From JAFGVL01 sp031553685 (GTDB taxonomy: Bacteria; Bacteroidota; Bacteroidia; Bacteroidales; Paludibacteraceae), in NCBI GenBank assembly GCA_031553685.1, contig JAVBLE010000045.1, positions 1 through 39,614 on the forward strand: a stretch of DNA of 39,614 nucleotides. The letters run 5' to 3'. Position 1 is the stretch's first letter; each line of letters starts with the position of its first letter. Below the pieces are notes generated by a model. The model worked only from the letters and a program-made list of their open reading frames with translations. It had not been told where the DNA came from and did no database searches. Position numbers and translations under genes: made by a program. Below are positions 7,922 through 16,952 of this stretch, one piece after another.

Positions 7922-9877
7922 ATGAGCGAAAAAGAGAAAAAGGCGCAAGAGTATAGCGCCAGTAGTATTCAGGTTTTAGAAGGATTAGAAGCAGTACGCA
8001 AACGCCCCGCCATGTATATTGGCGATATCGGTGTAAAAGGTCTCCACCATTTGGTTTATGAGGTAGTCGATAACTCGATCGATGAGGCAATGGCGGGACA
8101 TTGTAAAAACATAACCGTAACAATCAACGAAGATAACTCAATCACTGTAACCGACGACGGGCGCGGTATTCCGGTAGATATGCACGAAAAAGAAGGCAGA
8201 TCGGCTCTCGAAGTCGTGATGACTGTGCTTCACGCCGGAGGTAAATTCGACAAAGACTCGTACAAGGTTTCCGGAGGACTTCACGGGGTAGGTGTTTCGT
8301 GTGTGAATGCGCTCTCGTCGCACATGACCACGCAAGTACACCGCAACGGAAAAATCTACCAACAAGAATACGAATGCGGAAAACCGCTTTACGATGTAAA
8401 AGAAATCGGCACTTCGGATAAAACAGGGACTACACAAACTTTTTGGCCCGATACCACTATCTTTACCTTAGACGCTATTTATAAATATGATATTCTGGCA
8501 GCTCGCCTGCGCGAACTTTCTTACCTCAACGCCGGGATTAATATTATACTGACCGACAACCGCGATAAAAAAGACGATGGCACATATCGTTCGGAACAAT
8601 TCCACTCCGAGCGCGGATTGAGCGAATTTGTAGAGTTTATCGATTCGGCTCGCGAGCATTTGATTGGCGATGTAATCCATATCAATACCGACAAATTCAG
8701 TTCGCCGGTAGAAATCGCGATGACTTACAACACTACTTTCAACGAAAATATTTATTCGTATGTAAATAATATCAATACGATTGAAGGTGGTACGCATGTT
8801 GCCGGTTTCCGTCGTGGGTTGACGCGTACGCTGAAAAAATATGCCGAAGACAGCAAATTGTTGGAAAAAGCCAAAGTAGAAATTACTGGCGATGACTTCC
8901 GCGAAGGACTTACAGCCGTGATTTCGGTAAAAGTTGCCGAACCGCAATTTGAAGGGCAAACCAAAACCAAACTTGGGAACAACGAAACAATGGGTGTTGT
9001 TGACCAAGCCGTTGGCGAGGCTTTAGGCAACTATCTGGAAGAACACCCGAAAGAAGCTAAAACGATTGTAGAAAAAGTGATTTTGGCAGCCACAGCCCGT
9101 CAGGCAGCACGCAAGGCACGCGAGTTGGTGCAACGCAAATCGCCGCTTGCCGGTGGCGGATTGCCAAACAAACTGGCCGACTGCTCGGACAAAGACGCGG
9201 CAAACTGTGAGATTTTCCTTGTCGAAGGAGATTCGGCAGGTGGAACGGCCAAACAAGGTCGTAACCGTAAGTTTCAAGCCATTCTTCCATTGCGCGGAAA
9301 AATCTTGAATGTAGAAAAAGCCATGCAACACAAAGTACTCGAAAGCGACGAAATCCGCAATATTTACACAGCACTTGGTGTAACCATCGGTCGTGAGGAC
9401 GATAGCAAAGCGCTAAATATGGATAAGATCCGTTACCACAAAGTAGTTATCATGACCGACGCCGATGTGGACGGAAGCCACATTGCGACGCTGATTATGA
9501 CTTTCTTCTTCCGCCACATGAAAGAGTTGATCGAGAGCGGATATTTATACATTGCCACTCCACCATTATATTTGTGTAAAAAAGGAAAAACAGAAGAATA
9601 TTGCTGGAATGAAAACCAACGCCTTCTGTTTATCGAAAAACACGGCGGCGGAAACGAAGGCAGCGTACATATACAACGCTACAAAGGTTTGGGAGAGATG
9701 AACGCCGAACAACTTTGGGACACCACCATGAACCCCGAAAACCGTACACTTCGCCAAGTAACCATAGAAAACGCTGCCGAAGCGGATCATATTTTCTCTA
9801 TGCTGATGGGCGATGAGGTAGCACCACGCCGCGAATTTATCGAAGCGAATGCTACTTATGCGAATATTGATGCGTAA
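7922..9877 (+). CDS. gyrB: DNA gyrase subunit B
   Basis: The 651-residue type II topoisomerase ATPase subunit has all core motifs. These are the GHKL ATP site (VDNSIDEA, DDGRGIPVDMH, GGLHGVGVSCVNAL), the TOPRIM motifs EGDSAGG (about residue 435) and TDADVDG (about 511), and the C-terminal QRYKGLGEMNAEQLW. It lacks the large insertion of the E. coli protein, as is normal outside Proteobacteria. Together with GyrA it introduces negative supercoils. The ATG at 7922 is preferred over an in-frame TTG two codons earlier. The gene has its own promoter. A PIN toxin-antitoxin pair follows only 11 bp after its stop, so readthrough expression of that pair is likely. ParE is the main alternative name. 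Confidence 0.92.
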   Translation: MSEKEKKAQEYSASSIQVLEGLEAVRKRPAMYIGDIGVKGLHHLVYEVVDNSIDEAMAGHCKNITVTINEDNSITVTDDGRGIPVDMHEKEGRSALEVVMTVLHAGGKFDKDSYKVSGGLHGVGVSCVNALSSHMTTQVHRNGKIYQQEYECGKPLYDVKEIGTSDKTGTTQTFWPDTTIFTLDAIYKYDILAARLRELSYLNAGINIILTDNRDKKDDGTYRSEQFHSERGLSEFVEFIDSAREHLIGDVIHINTDKFSSPVEIAMTYNTTFNENIYSYVNNINTIEGGTHVAGFRRGLTRTLKKYAEDSKLLEKAKVEITGDDFREGLTAVISVKVAEPQFEGQTKTKLGNNETMGVVDQAVGEALGNYLEEHPKEAKTIVEKVILAATARQAARKARELVQRKSPLAGGGLPNKLADCSDKDAANCEIFLVEGDSAGGTAKQGRNRKFQAILPLRGKILNVEKAMQHKVLESDEIRNIYTALGVTIGREDDSKALNMDKIRYHKVVIMTDADVDGSHIATLIMTFFFRHMKELIESGYLYIATPPLYLCKKGKTEEYCWNENQRLLFIEKHGGGNEGSVHIQRYKGLGEMNAEQLWDTTMNPENRTLRQVTIENAAEADHIFSMLMGDEVAPRREFIEANATYANIDA

Positions 9878-9888
9878 AAGATTTTTGT

Positions 9889-10116
9889 ATGGAAATGAGA
9901 GTTCACATACCATTTCAAGATTTGTTGTCTGTTGTACAGCAATTGCCGCCAAATCAAAAAGCTAAGATTCGGAAAGTTTTAGCAGAAGAAATTGTATCTG
10001 TAAAAAAATCAAATTTATCAGATTTATTACTCAAAGGTCCGGTGTTCACAGATGAACAGATTAAAGTAATTGAGGAAAATAGAAAATCAATAAATAAATG
10101 GCGAACAAAATCTTAA
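9889..10116 (+). CDS. Putative antitoxin paired with second PIN toxin
   Basis: The protein has 75 residues and starts 11 bp after gyrB. The N-terminal part (LLSVVQQLPPNQKAKIRKVLAEEI) looks like the helical segment found in many small Bacteroidetes antitoxins next to PIN genes. The C-terminal part (VFTDEQIKVIEENRKSINKW) is the likely toxin-neutralising tail. It overlaps the PIN gene by up to 19 bp, and a TAATG stop-start overlap is also available. Function is inferred from partner and size. Confidence 0.7.
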   Translation: MEMRVHIPFQDLLSVVQQLPPNQKAKIRKVLAEEIVSVKKSNLSDLLLKGPVFTDEQIKVIEENRKSINKWRTKS

Positions 10117-10490
10117 TGATTGACACTTGTCTTTTGATTGATTATTTTCGGAAGAAAGATAAAGCAAAAACAAGGCTTGTCCAATTGGCTAATAAGTTTA
10201 GTCGAATTGCTATTTCAAGTATAACTGAATATGAAATTTATGGAGGTGCAACTTTAGATCAAATAAAATTTTGGCAAGAGCTACTTACCACAATTGAAGT
10301 AATTCCATTTGACAGTAAGGCTGCCCTTGCTGCCGTAGAAATAGAGAAAGATCTGAAAAAGCAACGAAAATCTATTGAAAAAGCAGACCTTTTTATTGCT
10401 TCAATAGCTGTTGCAAATAATTTGTTTTTTGACACTTTGAACCGAAAGCATTTTGAGAAAATTGAGAAATTGAATTTGTTAGAAAATTAA
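10098..10490 (+). CDS. PIN-domain toxin (VapC-like)
   Basis: The 130-residue PIN protein has D9 (MIDTCLLIDYF), E44/E46 (TEYEIYGG) and D97 (KADLFIASIA). The last acidic position is less clear, in LFFDTLNRKHF. It follows its antitoxin gene with overlap. Two starts are plausible: ATG 10098 or ATG 10116, the latter overlapping the antitoxin stop as TAATG. The predicted activity is RNA cleavage. Because gyrB is directly upstream without a terminator, transcription may be shared with gyrase, an unusual setting for a toxin. Confidence 0.82.
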   Translation: MANKILMIDTCLLIDYFRKKDKAKTRLVQLANKFSRIAISSITEYEIYGGATLDQIKFWQELLTTIEVIPFDSKAALAAVEIEKDLKKQRKSIEKADLFIASIAVANNLFFDTLNRKHFEKIEKLNLLEN

Positions 10491-10532
10491 ATGAACTCAT
10501 AATAAAACCCAAATAATCTCGTTTAAATATTT

Positions 10533-10967
10533 ATGAAAAAATTTATTACAATCATTGCATTGACCGTTATTTCAATCTCAGGTTTTGCACAAAAAGCGGC
10601 AGTCGAGCGCACTTGGTACAACGAAGAAAAAACGGCCAAAATACAAATCTTCAAAGCAACTAACGGAATGTATTACGGAAAAATCGTTTGGCTGAAAGAA
10701 CCCAACGATAGCAAAGGCAACCCGCGAACCGATGTGAACAACCCTGATGAGAAGTTGCGTCAAACACCTCAAATGGGGTTGATGATTTTGAAAAGTTTTA
10801 AGAAGACAGACGATAAACTGTATGAAGAAGGCACTGTGTACGATCCGAAATCGGGTAAAACTTATTGTGCTAAAATGACCATCGAGGGAAACGCCATTAA
10901 ACTGAAAGGATTTATTTGTGGAGTTTCGTTCCTTGGACGCACTTCTACATGGACTCTGGCGGAATAA
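10533..10967 (+). CDS. Secreted DUF2147 protein
   Basis: The 144-residue protein has a signal peptide (MKKFITIIALTVISISGFAQ) and a small beta-barrel-like domain typical of DUF2147. Characteristic elements are VERTWYNEEKTAKIQIFKATNGMYYGKI, then YDPKSGKTYCAKM and a closing FLGRTSTWTL. The family is periplasmic or secreted and its biochemical role is unknown; a lipocalin-like ligand-binding fold has been suggested for relatives. No operon partner is evident; the next gene starts 53 bp downstream on the same strand. Confidence 0.85.
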   Translation: MKKFITIIALTVISISGFAQKAAVERTWYNEEKTAKIQIFKATNGMYYGKIVWLKEPNDSKGNPRTDVNNPDEKLRQTPQMGLMILKSFKKTDDKLYEEGTVYDPKSGKTYCAKMTIEGNAIKLKGFICGVSFLGRTSTWTLAE

Positions 10968-11020
10968 TATCTTTAAATTACTTTTGATTTCTTTTTTATT
11001 AAAATCAATACAATTAACTA

Positions 11021-12361
11021 ATGAATCTATTTTGGAAAAAGACTTTCGGTAAGCTGCAAGCAACCGATAAGTTTGAAAAACAAGAAGAGGAGCTGATGTT
11101 AGCCTACAAACGCTATTGCGACATTGAGGCTTCGGAACAACTGAAGGAATACACTCAGTTGTTTCATTTAATCAAAGCAGCCGACTTCAAGGAAAAGAAA
11201 AAGACACTCCAAAATCGCAAGTTTAAGGATACACAAGAGTATCGCGATTTTAGAAAGTACGAAAAACTGCATAATTCGCGGGACTTAAAGCACTATTACC
11301 AGGTGCTGCAATCGCCGGCTTTAGCAGAGTTTTTGGCTTTCAAACAGAGTTCCGAATACGAAAAACTGGGCAACCCCAAAGAAGTGAAAGCGGACGCTTT
11401 GCTGCAAAAGATGAAAGCGTACGAAAAGTCGAAAGATTATAAAAATTATATCCGTTTTCATGGGGCATTCGTGGTTTCGGAATACGAAAAACTGAAGGAG
11501 CATGTGAGCAAACCTGAATTTATCGAAGCTAAAAGTTTTTGGGAAAATAAACACCGTTGGCAAGGCACACAAGAATGTCGTACAGAACAACGCTACTACG
11601 AACTACAAAAAACGCCGGATATTTCGTTTTACGAAAGCACTAATCCGAAAATATTCGGTCGTTTGTTTGAATGGGAATTGTCATTCAGTGATGAATTTAT
11701 GACTCTCGATTTGGACGCAACCAAGTGGCAACATGGTTATTATCACCGCTCCAAAAATCTGAAAAGAATCTATTCATTTGCTAACGAAAAACAAGGGAAC
11801 ACCGCCGGTAAAAATGTTTTTACAGATAATTGTTGCTTGAAAATCCGTGTAATTCCCGAGCCATACGAAGGAATTGCCTGGCACCCTCAAAAAGGTTTTA
11901 TCAATAAGCAATTTGCCTTTACTTCGGGCACAGTGAATGCGGGCGATGTATTTCAACAAACCCATGGATTGTTTAAAGCTAAAATCCGTATTATGGGCGC
12001 CAATAACCTGAACCATGCGTTTTGGCTGGGTACTGATGGGAAATTGCCGCATATCAATGTGTTTAACTACAATGCCGGCTCTTTGGAAGTGGGCAGCTAC
12101 GAAGCTTCTTTGAGTAAAGTGGCTTCAAATAAAGAAATTATCAAGGGGATTGCCGCTACCGATTATTATATTTATTCGCTTGAATGGACGCCAACCGAGC
12201 TTATTTGGAGGATAAATAATGTAGAAGTGTTCCGCCAAACGAATAATGTACCTAAACAGGCTTTATTTCCTGCCTTCAGTTCGTTTATTTCGGAGAAAAG
12301 TGCCGGAGGACAAGGACATATCGAAGTGGGTTGGGTGCGAATTTATAAGAGAAAAGCATAG
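11021..12361 (+). CDS. GH16-fold protein with helical repeats and lost catalytic residues
   Basis: The 446-residue protein has two parts. Residues 1-205 are charged, Tyr/Lys/Glu-rich and helical, with recurring units such as TQEYRDFRKYEKL, SSEYEKL, SKDYKNYIRF and VSEYEKL, spaced loosely at 40-50 residues. Residues 215-446 resemble a GH16/laminarinase-type jelly roll: FSDEFMTLDLDATKW near its start, a HAFWLGTDG strand, YYIYSLEWTPTELIWRINNVEVFR and a closing IEVGWVRIYK. The active-site motif of GH16 (E-x-D-x-x-E) reads H344-I-N346-V-F-N349, so nucleophile, helper and acid/base are all replaced. There is no signal peptide, so the protein looks cytoplasmic. It is probably a binding or structural protein rather than a hydrolase. 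Confidence 0.8.
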   Translation: MNLFWKKTFGKLQATDKFEKQEEELMLAYKRYCDIEASEQLKEYTQLFHLIKAADFKEKKKTLQNRKFKDTQEYRDFRKYEKLHNSRDLKHYYQVLQSPALAEFLAFKQSSEYEKLGNPKEVKADALLQKMKAYEKSKDYKNYIRFHGAFVVSEYEKLKEHVSKPEFIEAKSFWENKHRWQGTQECRTEQRYYELQKTPDISFYESTNPKIFGRLFEWELSFSDEFMTLDLDATKWQHGYYHRSKNLKRIYSFANEKQGNTAGKNVFTDNCCLKIRVIPEPYEGIAWHPQKGFINKQFAFTSGTVNAGDVFQQTHGLFKAKIRIMGANNLNHAFWLGTDGKLPHINVFNYNAGSLEVGSYEASLSKVASNKEIIKGIAATDYYIYSLEWTPTELIWRINNVEVFRQTNNVPKQALFPAFSSFISEKSAGGQGHIEVGWVRIYKRKA

Positions 12362-12682
12362 ATCAACCTGGTAAGTTTTATAAGAGTTGTTCGTTTTTTC
12401 GGGCAGCTCTTTTTCGTTTGGTTTTTCAAAGTCGTCTCAACCCGTTGGGTTGGGATATAAATGGTTTGCAACCATAGTAATTTGAGTTCGATTATTATTT
12501 TACACAGAGAAAATATTTTTTACTCAAAAGTGTCCATAGGTAACAAGGTGCTTTTTTTCGAGCATTCTCTTTGAGAAAATGCAGAGTTGCACAGAGAAGG
12601 AAAAATCTTCGATTTTTCAAACCTCTGTGCAACTCTATGCATTCTCTTTTGAGCCGATTGTATCAAACTAATGCATCAAAAT
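12362..12682. other. Gene-free interval with dispersed palindromes
   Basis: No convincing gene is present. Near 12381-12415 is a weak stem (AAGAGTTG with CAGCTCTT) followed by TTTTT that could end the GH16-fold gene. A small CAACCC/GGGTTG hairpin lies at about 12440-12455. The large hairpin is listed separately. Confidence 0.7.
12571..12650. repeat. Large imperfect hairpin with GTTGCACAGAG arms
   Basis: The left arm (12571-12596) and right arm (12623-12650) are reverse complements apart from small bulges and share GAGTTGCACAGAG. A smaller hairpin (AAAAATC, TTC loop, GATTTTT) sits inside the loop. It lies between the convergent GH16-fold and VIT genes. It is probably a dispersed repeat that may also act in transcript ending. 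Confidence 0.85.
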
Positions 12683-15600
12683 TTACAAATCCAATTCCAG
12701 CATAATCGCTTTCCGGTCGCGGTCTTTGCCCGAAAGGATAGTTTTAAGTTCTCGTTTCATCTTGCCATTTTTATCTTTGTAATATACTTCGATAAACACA
12801 GAGGCAGGACCATTTTCGGTAAAGGCGTTTTCGCCATAAAAATTGGAACTGATTTTATATTTACCAGTCAACTTATTGCGTAACAGGTATTGTTCCGGTC
12901 CGTAACCACGGGTGAAATCTTTCCCGAAGCGTCCGCCGGCACGGGTAGTCTTGTGCGAATAATAACATTCTTCACCGGTAGGGTCTATCACATGCATATC
13001 AATGTCGGTATTCATCAGGTTCCAGTTCATTATGACACGCACATCAACCGGCATTTTGTCCAGATATTTCTTATCCAATTTCTTGGTATCAATAGTTGAA
13101 TGTTCTGTTATCAATCGGTTAATATCCATCAGGATAACATCTTCGATACCGGTGTAGAAATTACTCATTTCACCAAGGTAATTTGTCTCTAATGATTTAA
13201 CAAGTGTATCAAAGGCGTCTTGATATTTGCCGTTATCTTCGAGAGTAAGAGCAAGGTCGCGGAAGCTTTGCGGCTCGAAATCGCGCCATTTAGCTACTTG
13301 CTGTGCTGTGTATAAAGCATCGGCAGGCGCACCCCACTCGCGGAAAATATAAGTAAGCGTTTTGTACAACTGATGGTTCTCAAAACCAAGGTCAGCAATG
13401 GAACTTAGTACCAACAACGCTTTTTCGTTATCGCCTTGTTCTTTAAACACCCGTGCTGCTTCAATATAGAAAGTCGGGCTGCCGACCACATCTTCGCGAA
13501 TTTGCAGGTAAGCTTCATATTGTTTTTCCTTAGGTTGCGAACGGATAATATCGACTGCTGTATATGGATTGGTAGTTTTGGCAACTGGCTTCGGAGTTGG
13601 TTTATCTCCTTTTTTAGCACCCTCTTTGGTAGTTACTATCACAACACCATTTGCTGCTCGTGCTCCATAAATAGCCGTTGCTGAAGCATCCTTAACCACA
13701 CTGACATTTTCGATTTCATTTGCAGGGATATTACTAATACTATTTACCGGAAGGCCATCCACAATATACAACGGTTCACCGGATTGTGTTACAGAGCTTC
13801 CTCCTCGCACCCGTATTTGAGCATCGGGCGAACCATCATTAGAACTTACAGATACTCCCGCCATGCTTCCGGCAAGGGCTTCGGATACATTATTTACAGG
13901 TTTTCTTGCTAAATCTTTTCCACTAACACCTGTAACTGCAGTTGTTAAATCTCTTACCGAAACAGTTTGACCCAAACCAATATTAACCTCTTCGAAAACA
14001 GGCGATGATAGTTCAATAGATCTTAAATCTTCATCTGCCATCATCATAGCCCTTTCCGAAACTTCTGCATTCATTGTCGGTGCAACAGACTTCACTGCTG
14101 GTTGAGGTCGGCGCGGAGGTCTTGGAGGGTGTGGCGTTGGCGGTTCAGGATTTACAGGCGGATTTACCACCACCGGTTTGTCATATTTAATATCCTGCTT
14201 CCACCAGTCGTTCAATGATTTAAAATAAGTATCCAAATTCGCCATATTCGATTGTTGGCGGGCAGCAGCATTTTGTTGTTGCTCTTTGGTAATGCGGTCA
14301 TATTCCGGGCGAAGTTCTGCCGGAGGTACAACTTCGTAGCGAATGTAATCCTGAATGGTTTCGAGCACAATCAACGAAGTATTGCGGGTAGCAATGCCGG
14401 CTTTGGTACCCAGAATTTCTATCTCGGTTTGATTTTTGGCATAATCCATGTCGAGATACGCAATTTTCTTTTGCACCCACAATTTGTACACATTTACATC
14501 GGCATTGGTTTGAGCATCTACATCGAGTGAGATTTTCTTTTCGATAGTTGCTTCGTTTCCATAGCCGAACAATAAGGTGATTTCATTCTGCGGACGAACA
14601 GAAATGCCTGCCACACTAAAACTTTTGCCCACCGGTGTACCCACCGCCGGATATAACTCGGTAACAAAAATATTATTTTTCACTCCCAAGAAACGAAGGT
14701 TTTGAGAGGTGAGTTTATGTAAAGCCTCATCGGTTGTGGTCGAATTTAGATTGATAAAGTTTGCCGACGAGTTCATCGACACAAAATTCAAATATGAATA
14801 ATCGGCCGAAACGGACGATGTAATCGTATAAATTGGTTTTTGTGGCAGTTTAATTTCTTTTGCACTCAATGAAGATAAACCATCAGTAAAAAACAGGTAT
14901 TCATCTAAATTAGCAGGTAGATTTATTTCCGAATAACGCGTACCGCCATCGTAAACAGCATTCTTCAAGAAATTAATCAATGCATCGGAATTACCGTTTT
15001 GAACAATGAAGTCTTGTTGCTTTTTAAATGTATAATTGAGGAAGAAAACCGACACAGTTACATTATTTAGCGAAGTCAAATAATTTTTTAGCAAAGCAGA
15101 TTCTTTCTCAAAATCGCGGTTGCGGCAACTAAGCGACACATCATACACAAGCCCGATGGTTTTTGGCGCTTTTTTAGTCAAGGCTTTATCATCTAAGAAT
15201 AATTGTGCATAGAAATAATTGTTCCCATCGAAGGATTGTGCATATACCGACGGAATATTTTCGCGCACCGGTACCAGTATTTCAAATTTTTCGTTGGGCA
15301 GATAATCCTTTTTGTTGATAGATGTCTTATAGCTTTGGCTCCATTGTGCAAATGCCACATCTTTTGTGCTTTCTATTTGTGGTTTTTGGTTAGCACCTAA
15401 AACTTCGATGTTTACCGTAAAGTTATCTAACTTATATGGAAAACGACTTAAGAACTGGTACATCAAATTGCTGTTGTCTTTAAACTTCAATTCTTCTTCG
15501 TACCCAATTTGTACAATGCGCTCGCCATTGACCGGAAGCGGATACACGCGGGTGCGGAAATTGTTTCCATCGACCTTTTCCAATAATCCCGGGTCAACGC

Positions 15601-15937
15601 GACGGTTTTCAATGGCTTCGAACACTTGTTTACCTTTCGATTTATTTACCGGAACGGCCTCACGCATTTTTCCATTAATGTCGATAGCGTAGTGTGATAC
15701 CGAAATGCCTTCGGGCAAAGGGAATATCAGTTCGCCTTCCATTTGCCGGCTTGCTCCGTTGAAAAAATGCATTTCGACATTGGTATAAGCAATATTCCCT
15801 ACGATTTTGACATCAATTTTCATTTGGTTCATCCGAACCTTTGTCGAATCCGCACTTTTTACCGTAAAGCTCGGGCTTTGTGCCAAGGCACATATTGCCA
15901 AAAGCACAAGCAACCATACACTGAATAGTTTTTTCAT
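12683..15937 (-). CDS. VIT/VWA protein with embedded TonB plug and C-terminal DUF2135
   Basis: The 1084-residue secreted protein starts with a signal peptide (residues 1-19). A VIT domain follows at about 25-150 (FPLPEGISVSHYAIDINGKM). A VWA-like domain occupies about 258-400 with a MIDAS-type D266-x-S268-x-S270. Next are a beta-rich part to about 530, a proline-rich linker (586-615), and a SusC/RagA-type TonB receptor plug at about 655-772 (VSEALAGSMAGVSV, IRVRGG, PLYIVDGLPV, VVKDASATAIYGARAANGVVIVTT). Helical TPR-like repeats (about 800-940) and a DUF2135 domain (about 965-1065, NWNLMNTDIDMHVIDPTGE) complete it. VIT-VWA-DUF2135 proteins are known in Bacteroidetes. The plug without a following 22-strand barrel is the odd element. 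Likely a cell-envelope scaffold or binding protein; role unknown. Confidence 0.88.
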   Translation of the reverse strand: MKKLFSVWLLVLLAICALAQSPSFTVKSADSTKVRMNQMKIDVKIVGNIAYTNVEMHFFNGASRQMEGELIFPLPEGISVSHYAIDINGKMREAVPVNKSKGKQVFEAIENRRVDPGLLEKVDGNNFRTRVYPLPVNGERIVQIGYEEELKFKDNSNLMYQFLSRFPYKLDNFTVNIEVLGANQKPQIESTKDVAFAQWSQSYKTSINKKDYLPNEKFEILVPVRENIPSVYAQSFDGNNYFYAQLFLDDKALTKKAPKTIGLVYDVSLSCRNRDFEKESALLKNYLTSLNNVTVSVFFLNYTFKKQQDFIVQNGNSDALINFLKNAVYDGGTRYSEINLPANLDEYLFFTDGLSSLSAKEIKLPQKPIYTITSSVSADYSYLNFVSMNSSANFINLNSTTTDEALHKLTSQNLRFLGVKNNIFVTELYPAVGTPVGKSFSVAGISVRPQNEITLLFGYGNEATIEKKISLDVDAQTNADVNVYKLWVQKKIAYLDMDYAKNQTEIEILGTKAGIATRNTSLIVLETIQDYIRYEVVPPAELRPEYDRITKEQQQNAAARQQSNMANLDTYFKSLNDWWKQDIKYDKPVVVNPPVNPEPPTPHPPRPPRRPQPAVKSVAPTMNAEVSERAMMMADEDLRSIELSSPVFEEVNIGLGQTVSVRDLTTAVTGVSGKDLARKPVNNVSEALAGSMAGVSVSSNDGSPDAQIRVRGGSSVTQSGEPLYIVDGLPVNSISNIPANEIENVSVVKDASATAIYGARAANGVVIVTTKEGAKKGDKPTPKPVAKTTNPYTAVDIIRSQPKEKQYEAYLQIREDVVGSPTFYIEAARVFKEQGDNEKALLVLSSIADLGFENHQLYKTLTYIFREWGAPADALYTAQQVAKWRDFEPQSFRDLALTLEDNGKYQDAFDTLVKSLETNYLGEMSNFYTGIEDVILMDINRLITEHSTIDTKKLDKKYLDKMPVDVRVIMNWNLMNTDIDMHVIDPTGEECYYSHKTTRAGGRFGKDFTRGYGPEQYLLRNKLTGKYKISSNFYGENAFTENGPASVFIEVYYKDKNGKMKRELKTILSGKDRDRKAIMLELDL

Positions 15938-16043
15938 GTTGTATTTCTTATGATTAGATTATTTGAACGCTAATTTAGTGAAAATATTTTAACAGGAAAG
16001 AATATTTGATAATATATACTGTTGAGTGATATCATTTGAAAAA

Positions 16044-16076
16044 AGTCAGGGTTTCATTTCAAATGAAGCCCTGACT
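16044..16076. repeat. AGTCAGGGTTTCA hairpin between divergent genes
   Basis: A near-perfect 16-bp stem (one G-T pair) is built from AGTCAGGGTTTCATTT and its complement, flanked by A-runs on the left and ACTTTT on the right. It looks like a bidirectional terminator. Yet it sits between two divergent starts, where no transcript is expected to end. A very similar hairpin is at 38048-38085. Confidence 0.8.
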
Positions 16077-16099
16077 ACTTTTATGTTTGCCAAAAAGAC

Positions 16100-16107
16100 T
16101 ACTTTTG
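16100..16107 (+). promoter_or_regulatory. Candidate -7 box of the YdcF-like gene
   Basis: TACTTTTG matches TAnnTTTG. No clear TTTG lies at the expected -33 position. A second TACTTTT is found 24 bases upstream within a short direct repeat (GACTACTTTT). Transcription from here would allow either a TTG start at 16128 or the ATG at 16191. Confidence 0.4.
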
Positions 16108-16190
16108 TGTGAAATTCTTTTATTTTTTTGTCAGATACTAATAATAAAAACATAAAACCTCATTTCTGTACATACAGCGCGCAATTTTTT

Positions 16191-16943
16191 ATGCAACGAA
16201 AATTACTATTTATCAGTCTTGTAGGAGGTATATTGCTTGCTTTGGGCAGCATAGTTCTGGCATTTGTATTTGGTCTTACCTTTGGCAATGTATCCGGCTT
16301 GTTGGGCGGAAGCTTGATGATTGCAGCTTATTTTTTCTATCCTGAATTATCAAAAAGACTTCGAAAATGCTTCAATATCTGCTTGATTGCCGGAGTATTG
16401 TTTTTTGCGGTTGCAATCTGTTTTTTATTTATACAGGGAAACAAAAATACGGCTACCTTTGTCGAGGACAGTGTATTGGTATTGGGTTGCGGCATACGCG
16501 GCGAAACCATTTTGCCTTTGCTACAAGACCGTTTGGATAAGTGTGTGGAATATCACCGGAAAAACCCAACGGCAATTATCATTGTGAGTGGAGGACAAGG
16601 ACGAAATGAAGATATACCCGAAGCCGAAGCAATGAAACGCTATCTGGTGGGACATGGCGTTGATGAAAACCGCATTTTGGAAGAAAATAAATCGCGTGAT
16701 ACGGAAGAAAATATGCTTTTTTCTAAAAGAATGCTCGATAATCATTTTCGAAAAATGAACAAATGCTGTTACACTACCGTTTGTATTACAAGCAATTATC
16801 ATGCTTACAGGGGAAGGCAATTGGCAACTTCGGCAGGTTTTTGTGCAACTAACTATAATGCAGGAATTCGGTGGTATTTAGCACCATCGGCATATTTCAG
16901 AGAAGTGTTGTCGGTATGTAAATATTATTTTGAAATATTATAA
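16191..16943 (+). CDS. YdcF/SanA/ElyC-family (DUF218) membrane protein
   Basis: The 250-residue protein has two or three N-terminal transmembrane helices (residues 1-80). A DUF218 domain follows, with the characteristic DSVLVLGCGIRGE, a VSGGQG strand-loop, EAEAMKRYL and ENKSRDTEENMLFSK. Relatives (ElyC, SanA) act in envelope integrity and polyprenol-phosphate metabolism; the exact reaction is not established for this branch. ATG 16191 places a basic residue pair ahead of the first helix. An in-frame TTG at 16128 would add 21 residues and cannot be excluded. Its stop codon touches the 9-bp target duplication of a MITE-like element. Confidence 0.82.
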   Translation: MQRKLLFISLVGGILLALGSIVLAFVFGLTFGNVSGLLGGSLMIAAYFFYPELSKRLRKCFNICLIAGVLFFAVAICFLFIQGNKNTATFVEDSVLVLGCGIRGETILPLLQDRLDKCVEYHRKNPTAIIIVSGGQGRNEDIPEAEAMKRYLVGHGVDENRILEENKSRDTEENMLFSKRMLDNHFRKMNKCCYTTVCITSNYHAYRGRQLATSAGFCATNYNAGIRWYLAPSAYFREVLSVCKYYFEIL

Positions 16944-16952
16944 AATCAGGAT

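Noticed and set aside
11021..12361. Active laminarinase or other GH16 hydrolase
   Set aside because: All three catalytic positions are replaced by H, N and N, and no signal peptide is present.
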